Part shown: in pieces, positions 28,794 through 40,365 of the stretch | How positions within the stretch are numbered: position 1 is the stretch's first letter | Layout of the letters: each line of letters starts with the position of its first letter | Assembly: GCF_039526245.1 (NCBI RefSeq) | Contig: NZ_BAAAIV010000012.1 | Coordinates: forward strand, 186,001 to 250,000 | DNA: 64,000 nucleotides | Direction of reading: 5' to 3' | Origin: Arthrobacter_H rhombi | Lineage (GTDB): Bacteria; Actinomycetota; Actinomycetes; Actinomycetales; Micrococcaceae | Notes under the pieces: generated by a model | The model's database searches: none | What the model was told of the DNA's origin: nothing | Seen by the model: the letters and a program-made list of their open reading frames with translations, nothing else | Translations under genes and position numbers: made by a program

Positions 28794-30626
28794 ATGGCCA
28801 GGCCGCCCGCCCGGAACAGCAAAAACAAGACGCCGCGCATGGAGCCGCGCCGGCTGCGAACTGGTTTGGCGATTGCCATGGTTCTCCTTGTCCTGCTGGG
28901 CGGACGGCTCTTCCTCGTGCAGGGGCTGGACCCCGCCGCCGAGGCAAATGACGCAATCAAACAGCGGACCCGTACGGTCGACGTCCAGCCTGTTCGGGGA
29001 AGCATCCTGGACTCTTCCGGCAAAATTCTTGCAGCCAGCTTCGAACGGTATGACCTGGTCGTGGACCAGCGGCAGGTGAAGACGGAGTTCAAGCGTCGGA
29101 ACGACCAGGGCGGCCGCGATATCGTCCAGACCCAGGTCGCGATCAAGGAACTTGCGCCCATCCTGGGCATCGACGAGAAGGAACTGACGGCTTCCATCGT
29201 CGGCACCGAAGGGGCCCAGAAGAAGGGCTACTCGGTCGTGGCGAAGGGGATCACCCCGGAGACCCGCAACAAGGTGACCGACATCGGCTTGCCATGGATC
29301 ACCAGCCAGAACCGCTTCGAACGCGAATACCCCAACGGCACGATCGCCGGTTCTGTGCTGGGCTTCTTGCGTTCCAGCGAGGACGGAACTTCGCAGACCG
29401 GTGCAGAAGGTCTGGAGTTGAGCCAGGACCGTGCTTTGTCCGGAACACCCGGAAAGAAGACGTACGAAATCGGCGCCGATGGTATTCGGATACCCATGGC
29501 CACCCAGAAGGAACACCCCGCTGTCGATGGCCAAGACGTCAAGCTGACCATTAACAGCGACATCCAATGGGCTGCCCAGGAAGCCGTGATGGCCAAGCAG
29601 AAGCAGTTCAACGCCGAATGGGTGAATGCGGTCGTCGTGGAGGTCAAAACGGGCAAGATCCGTGCCCTGGCTGACTCCACCACCGTCGATCCCAACGATC
29701 CCGGTGCCACGGATGCCAAATACCGTCGCTCCACCACGGTGTCCCAGGCGTTCGAGCCGGGTTCGACGGGCAAGGCCGCGACGTTCTCGGCAGCACTTGA
29801 GGAAGGGGTCGTGAAGCCTACGGACCACTTCAAGGTCGGTCATACGTACAAGATCGGCGGCGAGGAGATCCACGACTCCCTCAAGCACCAGACCTTCAAT
29901 ATGACTGCGGCCGGCATCTTTGCGCGCTCATACAACACCGGTACGACGATGATCGGCAGCAAGCTCAGCAACGAGCAGCGCTACGAGTGGATGAAGAAAT
30001 TCGGCATCGGCCAGGGCATCGATATCGGCCTCCCCGTGAACAAGGGCATTTTCGTTCCACCAGAGCGCTGGGACCGCCGCCAGCAGTACACGACGATGTT
30101 CGGTCAGGGCTATAGCCAGACGGCACTGCATACCGCCAAGATCTTCCAGACCATCGGCAATAACGGCGTCCAGATCGAGCCGTCGTTGATCGAGTCCTAC
30201 ACCGATGCCGATGGCACCGAGCACGAGCGCAAGGAAGTGGCCAAGACCCGTGTCATCTCCGACAAGACCTCCCAGGAGATGCGGCGGATGATGGAAACCG
30301 TCGTCACCGACGGCACCGGCTACGCCATGGGCATCGACGGCTACCGCATTGGCGGCAAGTCGGGCACGGGTCAGGCCGCTGGCCCGACCGGGAAACTCGA
30401 TGGCTACACCAGCTCCTTCGCGGGTATGGCTCCGATCGATGACCCCCAGTACCTGGTCGTCGTGACCATGCAGCGTCCGACGGGTAACTGGCGCAGCTTC
30501 AGCGTGGCCGATACCTTCAAGTCGATCATGTCCCAGACCCTGAACAGCTACAACGTCCCGCCGACGACCGATAAGCCCAACCCCTACAAGGTCTTCGTCG
30601 GAAAGCGACAGAAATACGGATGGTAA
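28794..30626 (+). CDS. ftsI: septal peptidoglycan transpeptidase FtsI (PBP3-like)
   Basis: Class B penicillin-binding protein that cross-links septal peptidoglycan with FtsW. The 610-residue product has a short cytoplasmic tail, one membrane helix (about 22-43), a dimerisation domain with the RGSILDSSG motif, and a transpeptidase domain with S324-T-G-K327, S379-Y-N381 and K522-S-G-T. ATG 28794 follows AAGGAAT. The end overlaps the start of murE by 7 bp. The ftsL-ftsI gap is 63 bp. Confidence 0.95.
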   Translation: MARPPARNSKNKTPRMEPRRLRTGLAIAMVLLVLLGGRLFLVQGLDPAAEANDAIKQRTRTVDVQPVRGSILDSSGKILAASFERYDLVVDQRQVKTEFKRRNDQGGRDIVQTQVAIKELAPILGIDEKELTASIVGTEGAQKKGYSVVAKGITPETRNKVTDIGLPWITSQNRFEREYPNGTIAGSVLGFLRSSEDGTSQTGAEGLELSQDRALSGTPGKKTYEIGADGIRIPMATQKEHPAVDGQDVKLTINSDIQWAAQEAVMAKQKQFNAEWVNAVVVEVKTGKIRALADSTTVDPNDPGATDAKYRRSTTVSQAFEPGSTGKAATFSAALEEGVVKPTDHFKVGHTYKIGGEEIHDSLKHQTFNMTAAGIFARSYNTGTTMIGSKLSNEQRYEWMKKFGIGQGIDIGLPVNKGIFVPPERWDRRQQYTTMFGQGYSQTALHTAKIFQTIGNNGVQIEPSLIESYTDADGTEHERKEVAKTRVISDKTSQEMRRMMETVVTDGTGYAMGIDGYRIGGKSGTGQAAGPTGKLDGYTSSFAGMAPIDDPQYLVVVTMQRPTGNWRSFSVADTFKSIMSQTLNSYNVPPTTDKPNPYKVFVGKRQKYGW

Positions 30627-32272
30627 GCATCGTGCAGCCCACACCCCAGGACGCCGAGCGTGCGTTCCGCCCCGAGACAGCGCCCCACGTCACCTTGCGG
30701 GAGTTGGCCGACCGTCTCGGGAAATCCGGCATCGCGGCCCGGGTCGAAGGCAACGGCGATGTCGTCGTCTCCGGCGTATGCCTCGATTCCCGCGCTGTCC
30801 TGCCCGGGGACATCTACGCTGCCGTGCCCGGTGCACGCAACCACGGAGCGGACTTCGCGACGGCAGCAGCGGCTGCCGGCGCAAGTGCTGTCCTGGCCGA
30901 TCAGGATGGTGCACGCCGTTCCGGCGGGGCAGACCTGCCCGTCCTCGTCGTTGATTCCGTGCGTGCGGCCGTGGGGCCGTTGGCTGCGAGCTTGTATGAC
31001 ACCGCCGACAGTGCACCTGCGTTGCTGGGGGTGACCGGGACCAATGGCAAAACCACCACGACCTACTTCATCACGTCGCTGCTCAGAGCCCTGGGCCAGC
31101 GTACGGGGCTGATCGGTACGATCGAGATCCTCGCCGATGGCACGCGCATCCCCAGTGTCCTGACCACTCCGGAGGCGCCGCAACTGCACGCGCTGCTCGG
31201 GCGCATGCGCGGGGCTGGGGTGGATACCGTCGCCATGGAGGTGTCCTCGCACTCCATCGACTACGAGCGGGTCGGGGGGATGCGCTTCGACGTTGCTGGT
31301 TTCACCAACCTCACCCAGGACCACCTCGACCTGCACGGCAGCATGGACGCCTACTTCTCCACCAAGGCGCGGCTGTTCGACGCAGGACGCAGCACGCGTG
31401 CAGTCATCACCATCGACGACGAGTGGGGCCAGCGGATGGCCCATACCTCGGACGCCGACGTGCTGACGCTACGCACCCAGCCAGGGGATGACGCCGTTTC
31501 CGACCTGCCAGGTGAGGCATGGCAGGTGGCCTCGCTGGTCCAACGCGGGCTCGGGCACGACTTCGAACTCCGGGGGCTCGGAGGCGCCGTACTGCGGGCG
31601 CACACCGGGTTGCCCGGACTCTTCAACGTCTCCAACGCGGCCTTGGCGGTGCTCATGGTGCACGCCTCAGGGGTGCCACTCGAATCCCTGCAGCGCGTTC
31701 TGGACGAATTCGACCCCCTGACCGTGGCCGTGCCCGGTCGGATGCAGGTGATCTGCGAGGAGCCCGCAGGCATCGTGGACTTCGCACACAATTCCGATGC
31801 CCTGGAGCGGGCCATCGGTGCGGTGCGCGGTGATCGCCCCGGCGCGCGGGTCATCGTCGTCTTCGGCGCCACGGGGGACCGGGACGCCACCAAACGCTCC
31901 ACGATGGGTGCCATTGCCGCGCGACACGCCGATGTTGTCATCGTCACCGATGATGATCCCCACACTGAGGATCCGGCGGGAATCCGCCGGCAGGTCCTGG
32001 ATGGCGCCTTGCGCGCCATCGACGAGGAGGGGCTCTCCAGCAGCGCCAGCGAGGTCTTTCCCCGCGCCGATGCCATTGCTGCTGCCGTGGCGATGGCCCG
32101 GGCGGAGGACACCATCCTGGTGGCCGGCCGGGGCCACGAGGTCTGGCAGGAGGTCAACGGGGTGAATGTCGCGCTCGATGACCGGGTCGAGCTGCGCCGC
32201 GCCCTCGAGGCGGCAGGATTCACCCCCCGCCCTGCCGGGACGGATGCCGCCGACCCCGCGGGCAACGGGTAA
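30620..32272 (+). CDS. murE: UDP-MurNAc-tripeptide synthetase MurE
   Basis: Adds the third residue of the stem peptide to UDP-MurNAc-L-Ala-D-Glu. The 550-residue product shows the P-loop GVTGTNGKTTTTYF, the central domain motif EVSSHSIDYERVGGMRFD and the C-terminal domain. At the position of the DNPR motif of meso-diaminopimelate enzymes it has D445-D-P-H448, so the arginine that recognises the extra carboxylate is missing. This predicts L-lysine as substrate, the usual residue in Micrococcaceae, but that is an inference. ATG 30620 overlaps ftsI; GTG 30632 is a possible alternative. The last 20 residues are low-complexity. Confidence 0.93.
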   Translation: MVSIVQPTPQDAERAFRPETAPHVTLRELADRLGKSGIAARVEGNGDVVVSGVCLDSRAVLPGDIYAAVPGARNHGADFATAAAAAGASAVLADQDGARRSGGADLPVLVVDSVRAAVGPLAASLYDTADSAPALLGVTGTNGKTTTTYFITSLLRALGQRTGLIGTIEILADGTRIPSVLTTPEAPQLHALLGRMRGAGVDTVAMEVSSHSIDYERVGGMRFDVAGFTNLTQDHLDLHGSMDAYFSTKARLFDAGRSTRAVITIDDEWGQRMAHTSDADVLTLRTQPGDDAVSDLPGEAWQVASLVQRGLGHDFELRGLGGAVLRAHTGLPGLFNVSNAALAVLMVHASGVPLESLQRVLDEFDPLTVAVPGRMQVICEEPAGIVDFAHNSDALERAIGAVRGDRPGARVIVVFGATGDRDATKRSTMGAIAARHADVVIVTDDDPHTEDPAGIRRQVLDGALRAIDEEGLSSSASEVFPRADAIAAAVAMARAEDTILVAGRGHEVWQEVNGVNVALDDRVELRRALEAAGFTPRPAGTDAADPAGNG

Positions 32273-32284
32273 AGTCGGAGTGCC

Positions 32285-33765
<1,481 letters not shown>

Positions 33766-33769
<4 letters not shown>

Positions 33770-34872
33770 TTTCCCTGCTCGTAGGCGCCACGATCGCCCT
33801 GGTCATCACCTTTGTGGGGACTCCCGCCTTCATCAAGCTGCTGACCCGCAGGAGCTACGGCCAGTTCGTCCGCGACGACGGCCCCACCTCCCACCACACC
33901 AAGCGCGGTACCCCGACCATGGGTGGCGCACTGATCGTGCTTGCGGTCCTGGTCGCCTATTTCGGCACGCACGGCATCCTGATGCTGACCGCCGATCACT
34001 CGCCCGGCCCCACGGCCAGCGGCATGATCCTGCTGTTCCTCATGACCGGCATGGGCTTCGTGGGGTTCCTCGACGACTACATCAAGATCTCCAAGCAGCG
34101 CAGCCTCGGCCTGCGTGCCTGGCAGAAACTGACGCTGCAGGCCGCGGTGGGCATCATCTTCGCCATCCTGGCCCTGCAGTTCCCGAACGACAAGGGACTG
34201 TCACCGGCATCCACCCACATCTCCATCACGCGGGACACCGCCATGGACCTCGCCTTCTTCGGCCCCGTGGTCGGTGCGATCCTCTTCGTCATCTGGTCCA
34301 ACGTCATCGTGACCGCGGCCACCAACGGCGTGAACCTGACCGATGGGCTGGATGGGCTCGCCACCGGCGCCTCGATCATGGTCTTCGGTGCCTACACGCT
34401 GATCGGAATCTGGCAATTCAACCAGGCCTGCGGTTCCTCCCGCTCGATCGGCGCGGTCTGCTACGAGGTCCGTGACCCGATGGACCTGGCGTTGCTCGGG
34501 GCGATCCTCAGCGGTGCGTTGGTGGGCTTCCTCTGGTGGAACACCTCGCCGGCGCAGATCTTCATGGGCGACACCGGCTCACTGGCCATCGGCGGTGCCG
34601 TGGCGGCGTTCGCCATCCTCTCGCGCACCGAGATCCTCCTCGTCGTGCTCGCTGGCCTGTTCGTGATCATCTCCCTCTCGGTCATCATCCAGGTCGGATA
34701 CTTCAAGCTCTCCGGCGGCAAACGCGTCTTCCTCATGGCCCCGCTCCAACACCATTTCGAGCTCAAGGGTTGGGCCGAGGTCACCATCGTCGTCCGCTTC
34801 TGGATCCTGTGCGGCCTGCTGGTGGCTGGCGCCGCGGGTATCTTCTACGGCGAATGGGTGCTCGGACTGTGA
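33766..34872 (+). CDS. mraY: phospho-MurNAc-pentapeptide translocase MraY
   Basis: Integral membrane enzyme that transfers phospho-MurNAc-pentapeptide to undecaprenyl phosphate, making lipid I. The 368-residue product has about ten membrane helices and the family motifs DDGPTSHHTKRGTPTMGG, the FLDDYIK loop, NLTDGLDGLA and FMGDTGSLAIGG with the catalytic aspartates, plus PLQHHFE. It starts at GTG with a 4-bp overlap with murF and ends with a 4-bp overlap with murD. Confidence 0.96.
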
Positions 34873-36386
34873 GCGCCCCGTTGGATGACCTGACCTCATG
34901 GGACGCCGACTGGAAGGGCCTGCGCGTCGTCGTTGCCGGGCTGGGCCTGTCGGGGTTCTCGGCTGCCGACACGCTGGCAGAGCTCGGGGCCACCGTCGTC
35001 GTGGTCGATTCAGGGACCGGCGGGGAGAACCCCGCGCGCGCCGAGACGCTGAAGATCGTCGGGGTCCACGACGTCCTGCTCGGAGCCGAACACGCCCAGG
35101 CGCTGCCCACCGTCGATGGCCAGGCCGCCGAACTGGTCGTGGCCTCCCCGGGATGGCCACCCCATCACCCGATGCTGCGCGCCGCGGCCGACGCCGGCAT
35201 CCCCATCTGGGGAGACGTGGAACTCGCCTGGCGCGTCAACCACCGCGAGGGCCGCAAGACCGCCGAATGGCTGGTCATCACCGGCACCAACGGCAAGACC
35301 ACGACCGTGGGCATGACCGAGGCCATGCTGCGCGCCGGCGGGCTGCGCGCCATCGCGGCCGGCAATGTCGGCACCCCCATCCTCGACGCGGTCCGGGACC
35401 CCGAGGGCTTCGACGTGATCGCCGTGGAACTCTCCAGCTTCCAGCTGCACTACACGCACACGATGTCCCCGCTGGCCTCGGTCGTGCTGAACATCGCCCA
35501 GGACCACGTCGACTGGCACGGCTCCTTCGAGCAGTACCAGGCGGACAAGGCCAGGATCTACGAACGCACCCGGGTGGCCGCCGTCTACAACGTCGATGCA
35601 CCGATCACCGAGACCATGGTGGAGAATGCCGACGTCGTCGAGGGCTGCCGGGCCATCGGCTTCACCACCGGCGTCCCGGCCCGCAGCATGCTCGGTGTCG
35701 TGGACGACCTGCTGGTGGATCGCGCCTACATCGACGACCGCCACGACTCCGCCGCCGAACTGGCGTCGCTTGAGGACTTCGGGGGAGTGGCCCCCCGGCA
35801 CATGGTGGCCAATGCCCTGGCAGCTGCAGCACTGGTGCGCGCCTATGGTGTCGGGCCGGAGGCCGTCCGTGAAGGGCTGCGCGGTTTCGACCGCGGCGAG
35901 CACCGGATCCAGGCCGTCGCGCGCCGGGACGACATCCTGTGGGTCAATGACTCCAAGGCCACGAACCCCCACGCAGCAGCGGCTTCCCTGTCGGCCTTCA
36001 CCTCGGTCGTCTGGATCGCCGGGGGGCTCTCCAAGGGCGTCGACTACTCCGATCTGGTGGCGAAGTACGCGGGGAGCCTGCGCGCCGTCGTCCTCATCGG
36101 AACCGACACCGGGGCCCTGCGTGAGGCATTGCGGCGACACGCGCCGACGGTGCAGGTGATCGAGGCCCCGGTGCGCGAAACTGGTACACAGACAGCGGAC
36201 GCGGGGGACCGGGGAACGAAGGTGATGACCGCGGCAGTCCAGGCGGCCGCCGACATCGCCCAACCCGGCGACACGGTGCTCATGGCACCCGCGGCCGCGT
36301 CGATGGACCAATTCACCTCCTACGCCCACCGTGGCACCGCATTCATCGAAGCCGTCGCCCGGCTCATGGAGGACGAAGAGAACTAA
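34869..36386 (+). CDS. murD: UDP-MurNAc-L-alanine:D-glutamate ligase MurD
   Basis: Adds D-glutamate to UDP-MurNAc-L-Ala. The 505-residue product opens with a Rossmann-like domain (VVVAGLGLSGFSAADTLAELG), then the ATPase domain with P-loop ITGTNGKTTTVGM, and a C-terminal domain around WVNDSKATNPHAA. The GTG at 34869 overlaps the mraY stop by 4 bp; earlier in-frame codons would overlap mraY extensively and give no homology. It is followed after 9 bp by ftsW. Confidence 0.95.
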   Translation: MSAPLDDLTSWDADWKGLRVVVAGLGLSGFSAADTLAELGATVVVVDSGTGGENPARAETLKIVGVHDVLLGAEHAQALPTVDGQAAELVVASPGWPPHHPMLRAAADAGIPIWGDVELAWRVNHREGRKTAEWLVITGTNGKTTTVGMTEAMLRAGGLRAIAAGNVGTPILDAVRDPEGFDVIAVELSSFQLHYTHTMSPLASVVLNIAQDHVDWHGSFEQYQADKARIYERTRVAAVYNVDAPITETMVENADVVEGCRAIGFTTGVPARSMLGVVDDLLVDRAYIDDRHDSAAELASLEDFGGVAPRHMVANALAAAALVRAYGVGPEAVREGLRGFDRGEHRIQAVARRDDILWVNDSKATNPHAAAASLSAFTSVVWIAGGLSKGVDYSDLVAKYAGSLRAVVLIGTDTGALREALRRHAPTVQVIEAPVRETGTQTADAGDRGTKVMTAAVQAAADIAQPGDTVLMAPAAASMDQFTSYAHRGTAFIEAVARLMEDEEN

Positions 36387-36395
36387 GGAGAACGC

Positions 36396-37823
36396 GTGGC
36401 ACCCCCCACAACACGCCCACCCGGAGGATCGGGACGCAAGCCCCGAATCCGCAGGACGGGCAGCAGCGGGGGAACCAGCCGGCCCACCGGCCAGGTGGCT
36501 TCCACCACGCGCCACCAGCCATCGCCACCCCGGACGGAACGCACCGCCGTCGTGTCCCGGATTCCGGGCGGGAAGGCTGCCGAGACCCGCCAGGCCAAAC
36601 GCAGCGCCGACGGCGAACGACCCATCACCAGGTTCTGGCGTTGGATCGAAGGGGACCCGTCCAAGGACGGGCGCACCGGCTACTACCTGATCCTGGGCAG
36701 CACGCTGGCCCTGACGGTGATCGGGCTGATGATGGTCCTCTCGTCCTCGTCGGTGGAGGCCATCAGCAAGAACCCCAATGCCTCCTCGTACGACCAGGTC
36801 ATCAAACAAGGCATCTGGGCCCTCATCGGGATCGTGCTGATGCTGGTCATCTCCCGGTTCTCGCTGCCCACGTTCAAGAAGCTGGCCTGGCCTGCGTTCT
36901 TCATCGGCGCGTTCCTGCTGCTGCTGGTGCTGACCCCGCTGGGCCTCACGGTCTACGGCAACCGCAACTGGATCCAGTTGGGCCCCTTCACCGCCCAGCC
37001 GTCCGAAGCCGCCAAGCTGGCCCTGGCTGTGTGGTCCGCCTCGGTATTGAGCAAGAAGGCCAAGCTCATCGACCAGACCGGCCACGCGCTCATTCCGGTG
37101 CTCTTCCCCGGAGGGCTGCTCCTGATCGGTCTCGTCATGCTCGGTCGCGACCTCGGTACGGCGATCGTCATCGGCCTGGTCCTGGTGGCCACGCTCTTCC
37201 TCGGCGGCGTCCGGCTCAAGCTGTTCGCCGTGGCCGGCATCGCCGGAGCGGTCGCCGCGATCCTCATGGTCCTGGTCTCCGGCAACCGCATGACCCGCAT
37301 CTACGCCTGGTTGGGACTGAACTGCGACACCGACCCGGCGGCTTGCTACCAGTCGACCCAGGGGCTCTACGCCCTGGCCTCCGGAGGCTGGTGGGGCGTG
37401 GGACTGGGCCAATCGCGGCAGAAGTGGAACTACATCCCCGAGGCCTCGAACGACTTCATCTTCACCATCCTCGGCGAGGAACTCGGACTGCTGGGCACCA
37501 TCGTGGTGCTGCTGCTCTTCGCGATCCTGGCCGTGGCCATGTACCGGGTGGCGGCGCGCCACCAGGACAACTTCGTGCGCATCGCCACCGGCGGCATCAT
37601 GGCCTGGCTGATCGGCCAGGCATTCCTGAACATCGGCATGGTGACCGGGCTGCTGCCCGTCATCGGCGTCCCGCTGCCGTTCATCTCCTCCGGCGGTTCG
37701 GCCCTGATGCTCGCGTTGATGGGGGTCGGCGTCGTGCTCTGTTTTGCCAGGCACCGACCTGACGCCAGCTCCGAACCCAGCAAGTCCCCCGCTACCCGTA
37801 CCCCCAGGAAGGGGACCCGATGA
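36396..37823 (+). CDS. ftsW: septal peptidoglycan polymerase FtsW
   Basis: SEDS glycosyltransferase that polymerises lipid II at the septum together with FtsI. The 475-residue protein has an unusually long basic, proline-rich cytoplasmic N-terminus (about 85 residues), then about ten membrane helices and the SEDS signatures NWIQLGPFTAQPSEAAKLALA, LGRDLGTAIV, IPEASNDFIFTILGEELG and PLPFISSGGSALM. AAGGAG lies 5 bases before GTG 36396. It overlaps murG by 4 bp. Confidence 0.95.
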   Translation: MAPPTTRPPGGSGRKPRIRRTGSSGGTSRPTGQVASTTRHQPSPPRTERTAVVSRIPGGKAAETRQAKRSADGERPITRFWRWIEGDPSKDGRTGYYLILGSTLALTVIGLMMVLSSSSVEAISKNPNASSYDQVIKQGIWALIGIVLMLVISRFSLPTFKKLAWPAFFIGAFLLLLVLTPLGLTVYGNRNWIQLGPFTAQPSEAAKLALAVWSASVLSKKAKLIDQTGHALIPVLFPGGLLLIGLVMLGRDLGTAIVIGLVLVATLFLGGVRLKLFAVAGIAGAVAAILMVLVSGNRMTRIYAWLGLNCDTDPAACYQSTQGLYALASGGWWGVGLGQSRQKWNYIPEASNDFIFTILGEELGLLGTIVVLLLFAILAVAMYRVAARHQDNFVRIATGGIMAWLIGQAFLNIGMVTGLLPVIGVPLPFISSGGSALMLALMGVGVVLCFARHRPDASSEPSKSPATRTPRKGTR

Positions 37824-38962
37824 CCTCCACCGTCTCCGTGGTGATGGCCGGCGGTGGCACCGCCGGCCACGTATCGCCCCTGCTGGCCATGGCCGATGCG
37901 CTCCGCGCCGCCCAGCCCGGCATCGCCCTGCGCCTCGTCGGCACCCCCACGGGGATGGAGGCCCGGCTGGTCCCCGCAGCGGGATACGAACTGGAGACGA
38001 TCGCCCGCGTCCCGTTCCCACGCCGGCCCTCGCTGGACCTGCTCAAACTGCCCTTCCGCTTTGCCGCGGCCGTGCGCGGGGCGAAGGACATCCTGCGCCG
38101 GGCCGAGGCCGACGTGGTGGTCGGGGTCGGCGGGTACGTCTGCACCCCCGTCTACCTGGCGGCCCGCAGCCTGAAGATCCCCGTCGTCGTGCACGAGGCC
38201 AACGCCAAGGCAGGACTGGCCAACAAGGTCGGCGCCCGCTTCGCCGCCCAGGTCGGCACCGCCTTCGAGGGCACCGGCCTGCCCGGCGCCGAGCTGGTCG
38301 GGATGCCCATGCGTGCCGGAATCGCCGGACTCGACCGGGAGGCCGCACGCGCCGCGGCCCGCAGCGCCCTGGGCCTGGACCCGCAGACGCCCACCCTGGT
38401 GGTCACCGGCGGATCCTCCGGAGCCCAATCGGTCAACCGTGCACTCATCGGCGGGCTGCGCCGGCTCGCCGCCGCAGCAGGGGAGCAGGGCCCGGGGTTC
38501 CAGGTCCTGCACGTCACCGGGCGGGGCAAGGCCATGGAGAACGACGACGGGACTGCCCTGGAGTTGCCCGGCTACCACCAGGTCGAGTACATCGACGGGA
38601 TGGAACAGGCCTACGCCGCCGCGGATCTGATCATCGCCCGGGCGGGCGCCGGGACCGTGTGCGAAATCGCCGCCGTCGGGCTGCCGTCGCTGCTGGTGCC
38701 GCTGCCGATCGGCAACGGCGAGCAGGCGCTGAACGCCCGTGGCCTGCGGGCATCCGGTGCCGCGATCGTGGTGGACGACGACCAGTTCACCGCCGAGTAC
38801 TTCGCCTCCACCCTGCCCGGCCTCCTCGCGGACCCCGCTGGGCTGCAGGCCATGGCCGATGCCGCCCGTGGACAGGGACGCTCGGACGCCGCCGAGCGGA
38901 TGGCGGCCATCGTGCTCCGCGCCGCCGGCACCACAGCAGCCGCGCCGAAGATGGGAAACTAG
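37820..38962 (+). CDS. murG: lipid II synthase MurG
   Basis: Peripheral membrane GT-B glycosyltransferase that adds GlcNAc to lipid I. The 380-residue product has the N-terminal glycine-rich loop VVMAGGGTAGHVSPLLAMADAL, the lipid-facing VGVGGYVCTPVYLAA region with HEANAKAGLANK, the second glycine-rich loop VTGGSSGAQSVN, and the UDP-GlcNAc site RAGAGTVCEIAAVGLPSLLVPLP. It begins with ATGA overlapping the ftsW stop. Confidence 0.96.
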   Translation: MTSTVSVVMAGGGTAGHVSPLLAMADALRAAQPGIALRLVGTPTGMEARLVPAAGYELETIARVPFPRRPSLDLLKLPFRFAAAVRGAKDILRRAEADVVVGVGGYVCTPVYLAARSLKIPVVVHEANAKAGLANKVGARFAAQVGTAFEGTGLPGAELVGMPMRAGIAGLDREAARAAARSALGLDPQTPTLVVTGGSSGAQSVNRALIGGLRRLAAAAGEQGPGFQVLHVTGRGKAMENDDGTALELPGYHQVEYIDGMEQAYAAADLIIARAGAGTVCEIAAVGLPSLLVPLPIGNGEQALNARGLRASGAAIVVDDDQFTAEYFASTLPGLLADPAGLQAMADAARGQGRSDAAERMAAIVLRAAGTTAAAPKMGN

Positions 38963-38967
38963 AAGAC

Positions 38968-40365
38968 ATGCAACAGCTTCACACGGTCGCCGAACTGGGT
39001 CGCGTCCACCTCATGGGCATCGGCGGGGTCGGCGTCTCCGCGGTGGCCCGGCTCATGCTCGCCCAGGGAGTCGCCGTCACCGGCAGCGACGCCAAGGACC
39101 TGCCCGTGCTCGATGAACTGCGCGCGCTCGGGGCCGACATCCATGTGGGTTACTCCGCCGAGGCCCTGCCCGCGGCGGACACCGTGGTGGTCTCCTCGGT
39201 CATCAAGGACGGCAACCCCGAATACGATGCGGCCCGCGAACGCGGCCTGCGGATCCTGCACCGCTCCGAGGGCCTGGCCGCGACCATGGACGGGCACCAC
39301 GTGGTGGCCGTCTGCGGCACCCACGGCAAGACCACGACGACGTCGCTCATCGCCGTGATGCTGCGCGAGGCCGGCCTGTCGCCGTCGTTCGCCATCGGCG
39401 CCAACGTCGCCGGGCTCGGTGTCAATGCCGAACACGGGTCCGGGAGGATCTTCGTCGCAGAAGCCGACGAATCGGATGCCTCCTTCCTGAACTACCGCCC
39501 CGACACGATCGTGGTGACCAATATCGAGGCCGACCACCTGGACCACTACGGCACCGAGGCCGCAGTGCATGAGAGCTTCCACCGGTTCGCCTCGTTGCTG
39601 CCCGATGGCGGCCTGCTGGTGGCCTGCGCCGATGACCCCGGGGCGTTGGCCCTGGCCCAGCGAATCCGCAGCGAACGTCCCCTGGTCCGGGTGCAGACCT
39701 ACGGGTTCACCGAGGGCGCGGACCGCCGCCTGAGCGGTTCGGCCCCCGAGGGAGCACGTTTCGCCTGCGGGCTTCAGTGGGGCCATGGGGAATCGCAGCG
39801 GCTGTCCTTGTCGGTACCCGGGGACCACAACCTGCTCAATGCGGCGGCGGCCTTCGCGATCGGACTGGATTGCGGGCTGACCCCGGCGGCGGCGGCCGCC
39901 GGATTGGCGGCCTTCACCGGAGCCGCCCGCCGCTTCGACTTCCGTGGCGAGGCCGACGGCATCCGGGTCTACGACGATTACGCCCACCACCCCACCGAGG
40001 TCCTGGCGGCACTGCGTGCCGGCCGTGCCGTGGCGGGCGATGCAGGCCGTGTCCACGTCGTCTTCCAGCCCCACCTGTTCACTCGGACCCGTGAATTCTG
40101 GGCGGAATTCGCCCGGGCACTCTCGTTGGCCGACACGGCGCTGGTGCTGGATATCTATCCGGCCAGGGAACAGCCGCTGCCCGGCATCACCGCCGAACTG
40201 GTCGCCGACGCGCTGGAGACCTCCGGGGGGCTCGTGGCCCGCGGGGACGTCACCGAGCGGATCGCCGAGGTGGCCCGCAGCGGGGACATCGTCATGACCA
40301 TCGGCGCCGGGGACGTGACCGAGCTCGGGGCCGACATCGTCGCCACGCTGGGTGCCCGCGCATGA
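38968..40365 (+). CDS. murC: UDP-MurNAc:L-alanine ligase MurC
   Basis: First amino acid addition to UDP-MurNAc. The 465-residue product shows the N-terminal Rossmann motif LMGIGGVGVSAVARLML, the P-loop CGTHGKTTTTSL, the ATPase motif EADESDASFLNYRPD and the C-terminal domain motif VYDDYAHHPTEV. The start at ATG 38968, five bases after murG, agrees with the family N-terminus; its ribosome binding site is weak (AGAAG), so it may rely on coupling to murG. The end overlaps ftsQ by 4 bp. Confidence 0.95.
   Translation: MQQLHTVAELGRVHLMGIGGVGVSAVARLMLAQGVAVTGSDAKDLPVLDELRALGADIHVGYSAEALPAADTVVVSSVIKDGNPEYDAARERGLRILHRSEGLAATMDGHHVVAVCGTHGKTTTTSLIAVMLREAGLSPSFAIGANVAGLGVNAEHGSGRIFVAEADESDASFLNYRPDTIVVTNIEADHLDHYGTEAAVHESFHRFASLLPDGGLLVACADDPGALALAQRIRSERPLVRVQTYGFTEGADRRLSGSAPEGARFACGLQWGHGESQRLSLSVPGDHNLLNAAAAFAIGLDCGLTPAAAAAGLAAFTGAARRFDFRGEADGIRVYDDYAHHPTEVLAALRAGRAVAGDAGRVHVVFQPHLFTRTREFWAEFARALSLADTALVLDIYPAREQPLPGITAELVADALETSGGLVARGDVTERIAEVARSGDIVMTIGAGDVTELGADIVATLGARA

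Noticed and set aside
32270..32275. Internal promoter for murF from TAAAGT
   Set aside because: The box includes the murE stop, has no -35, and lies 9 bases from the ATG, where a good GGAG site already explains translation.
35010..38021. 1003-codon open frame on the minus strand
   Set aside because: It is the antisense shadow of murD, ftsW and murG; composition is low-complexity and no domain or ribosome binding site is seen.
37744..38967. Upstream extension of the murC frame
   Set aside because: The extension overlaps all of murG and has no homology; the MurC N-terminus begins at 38968.
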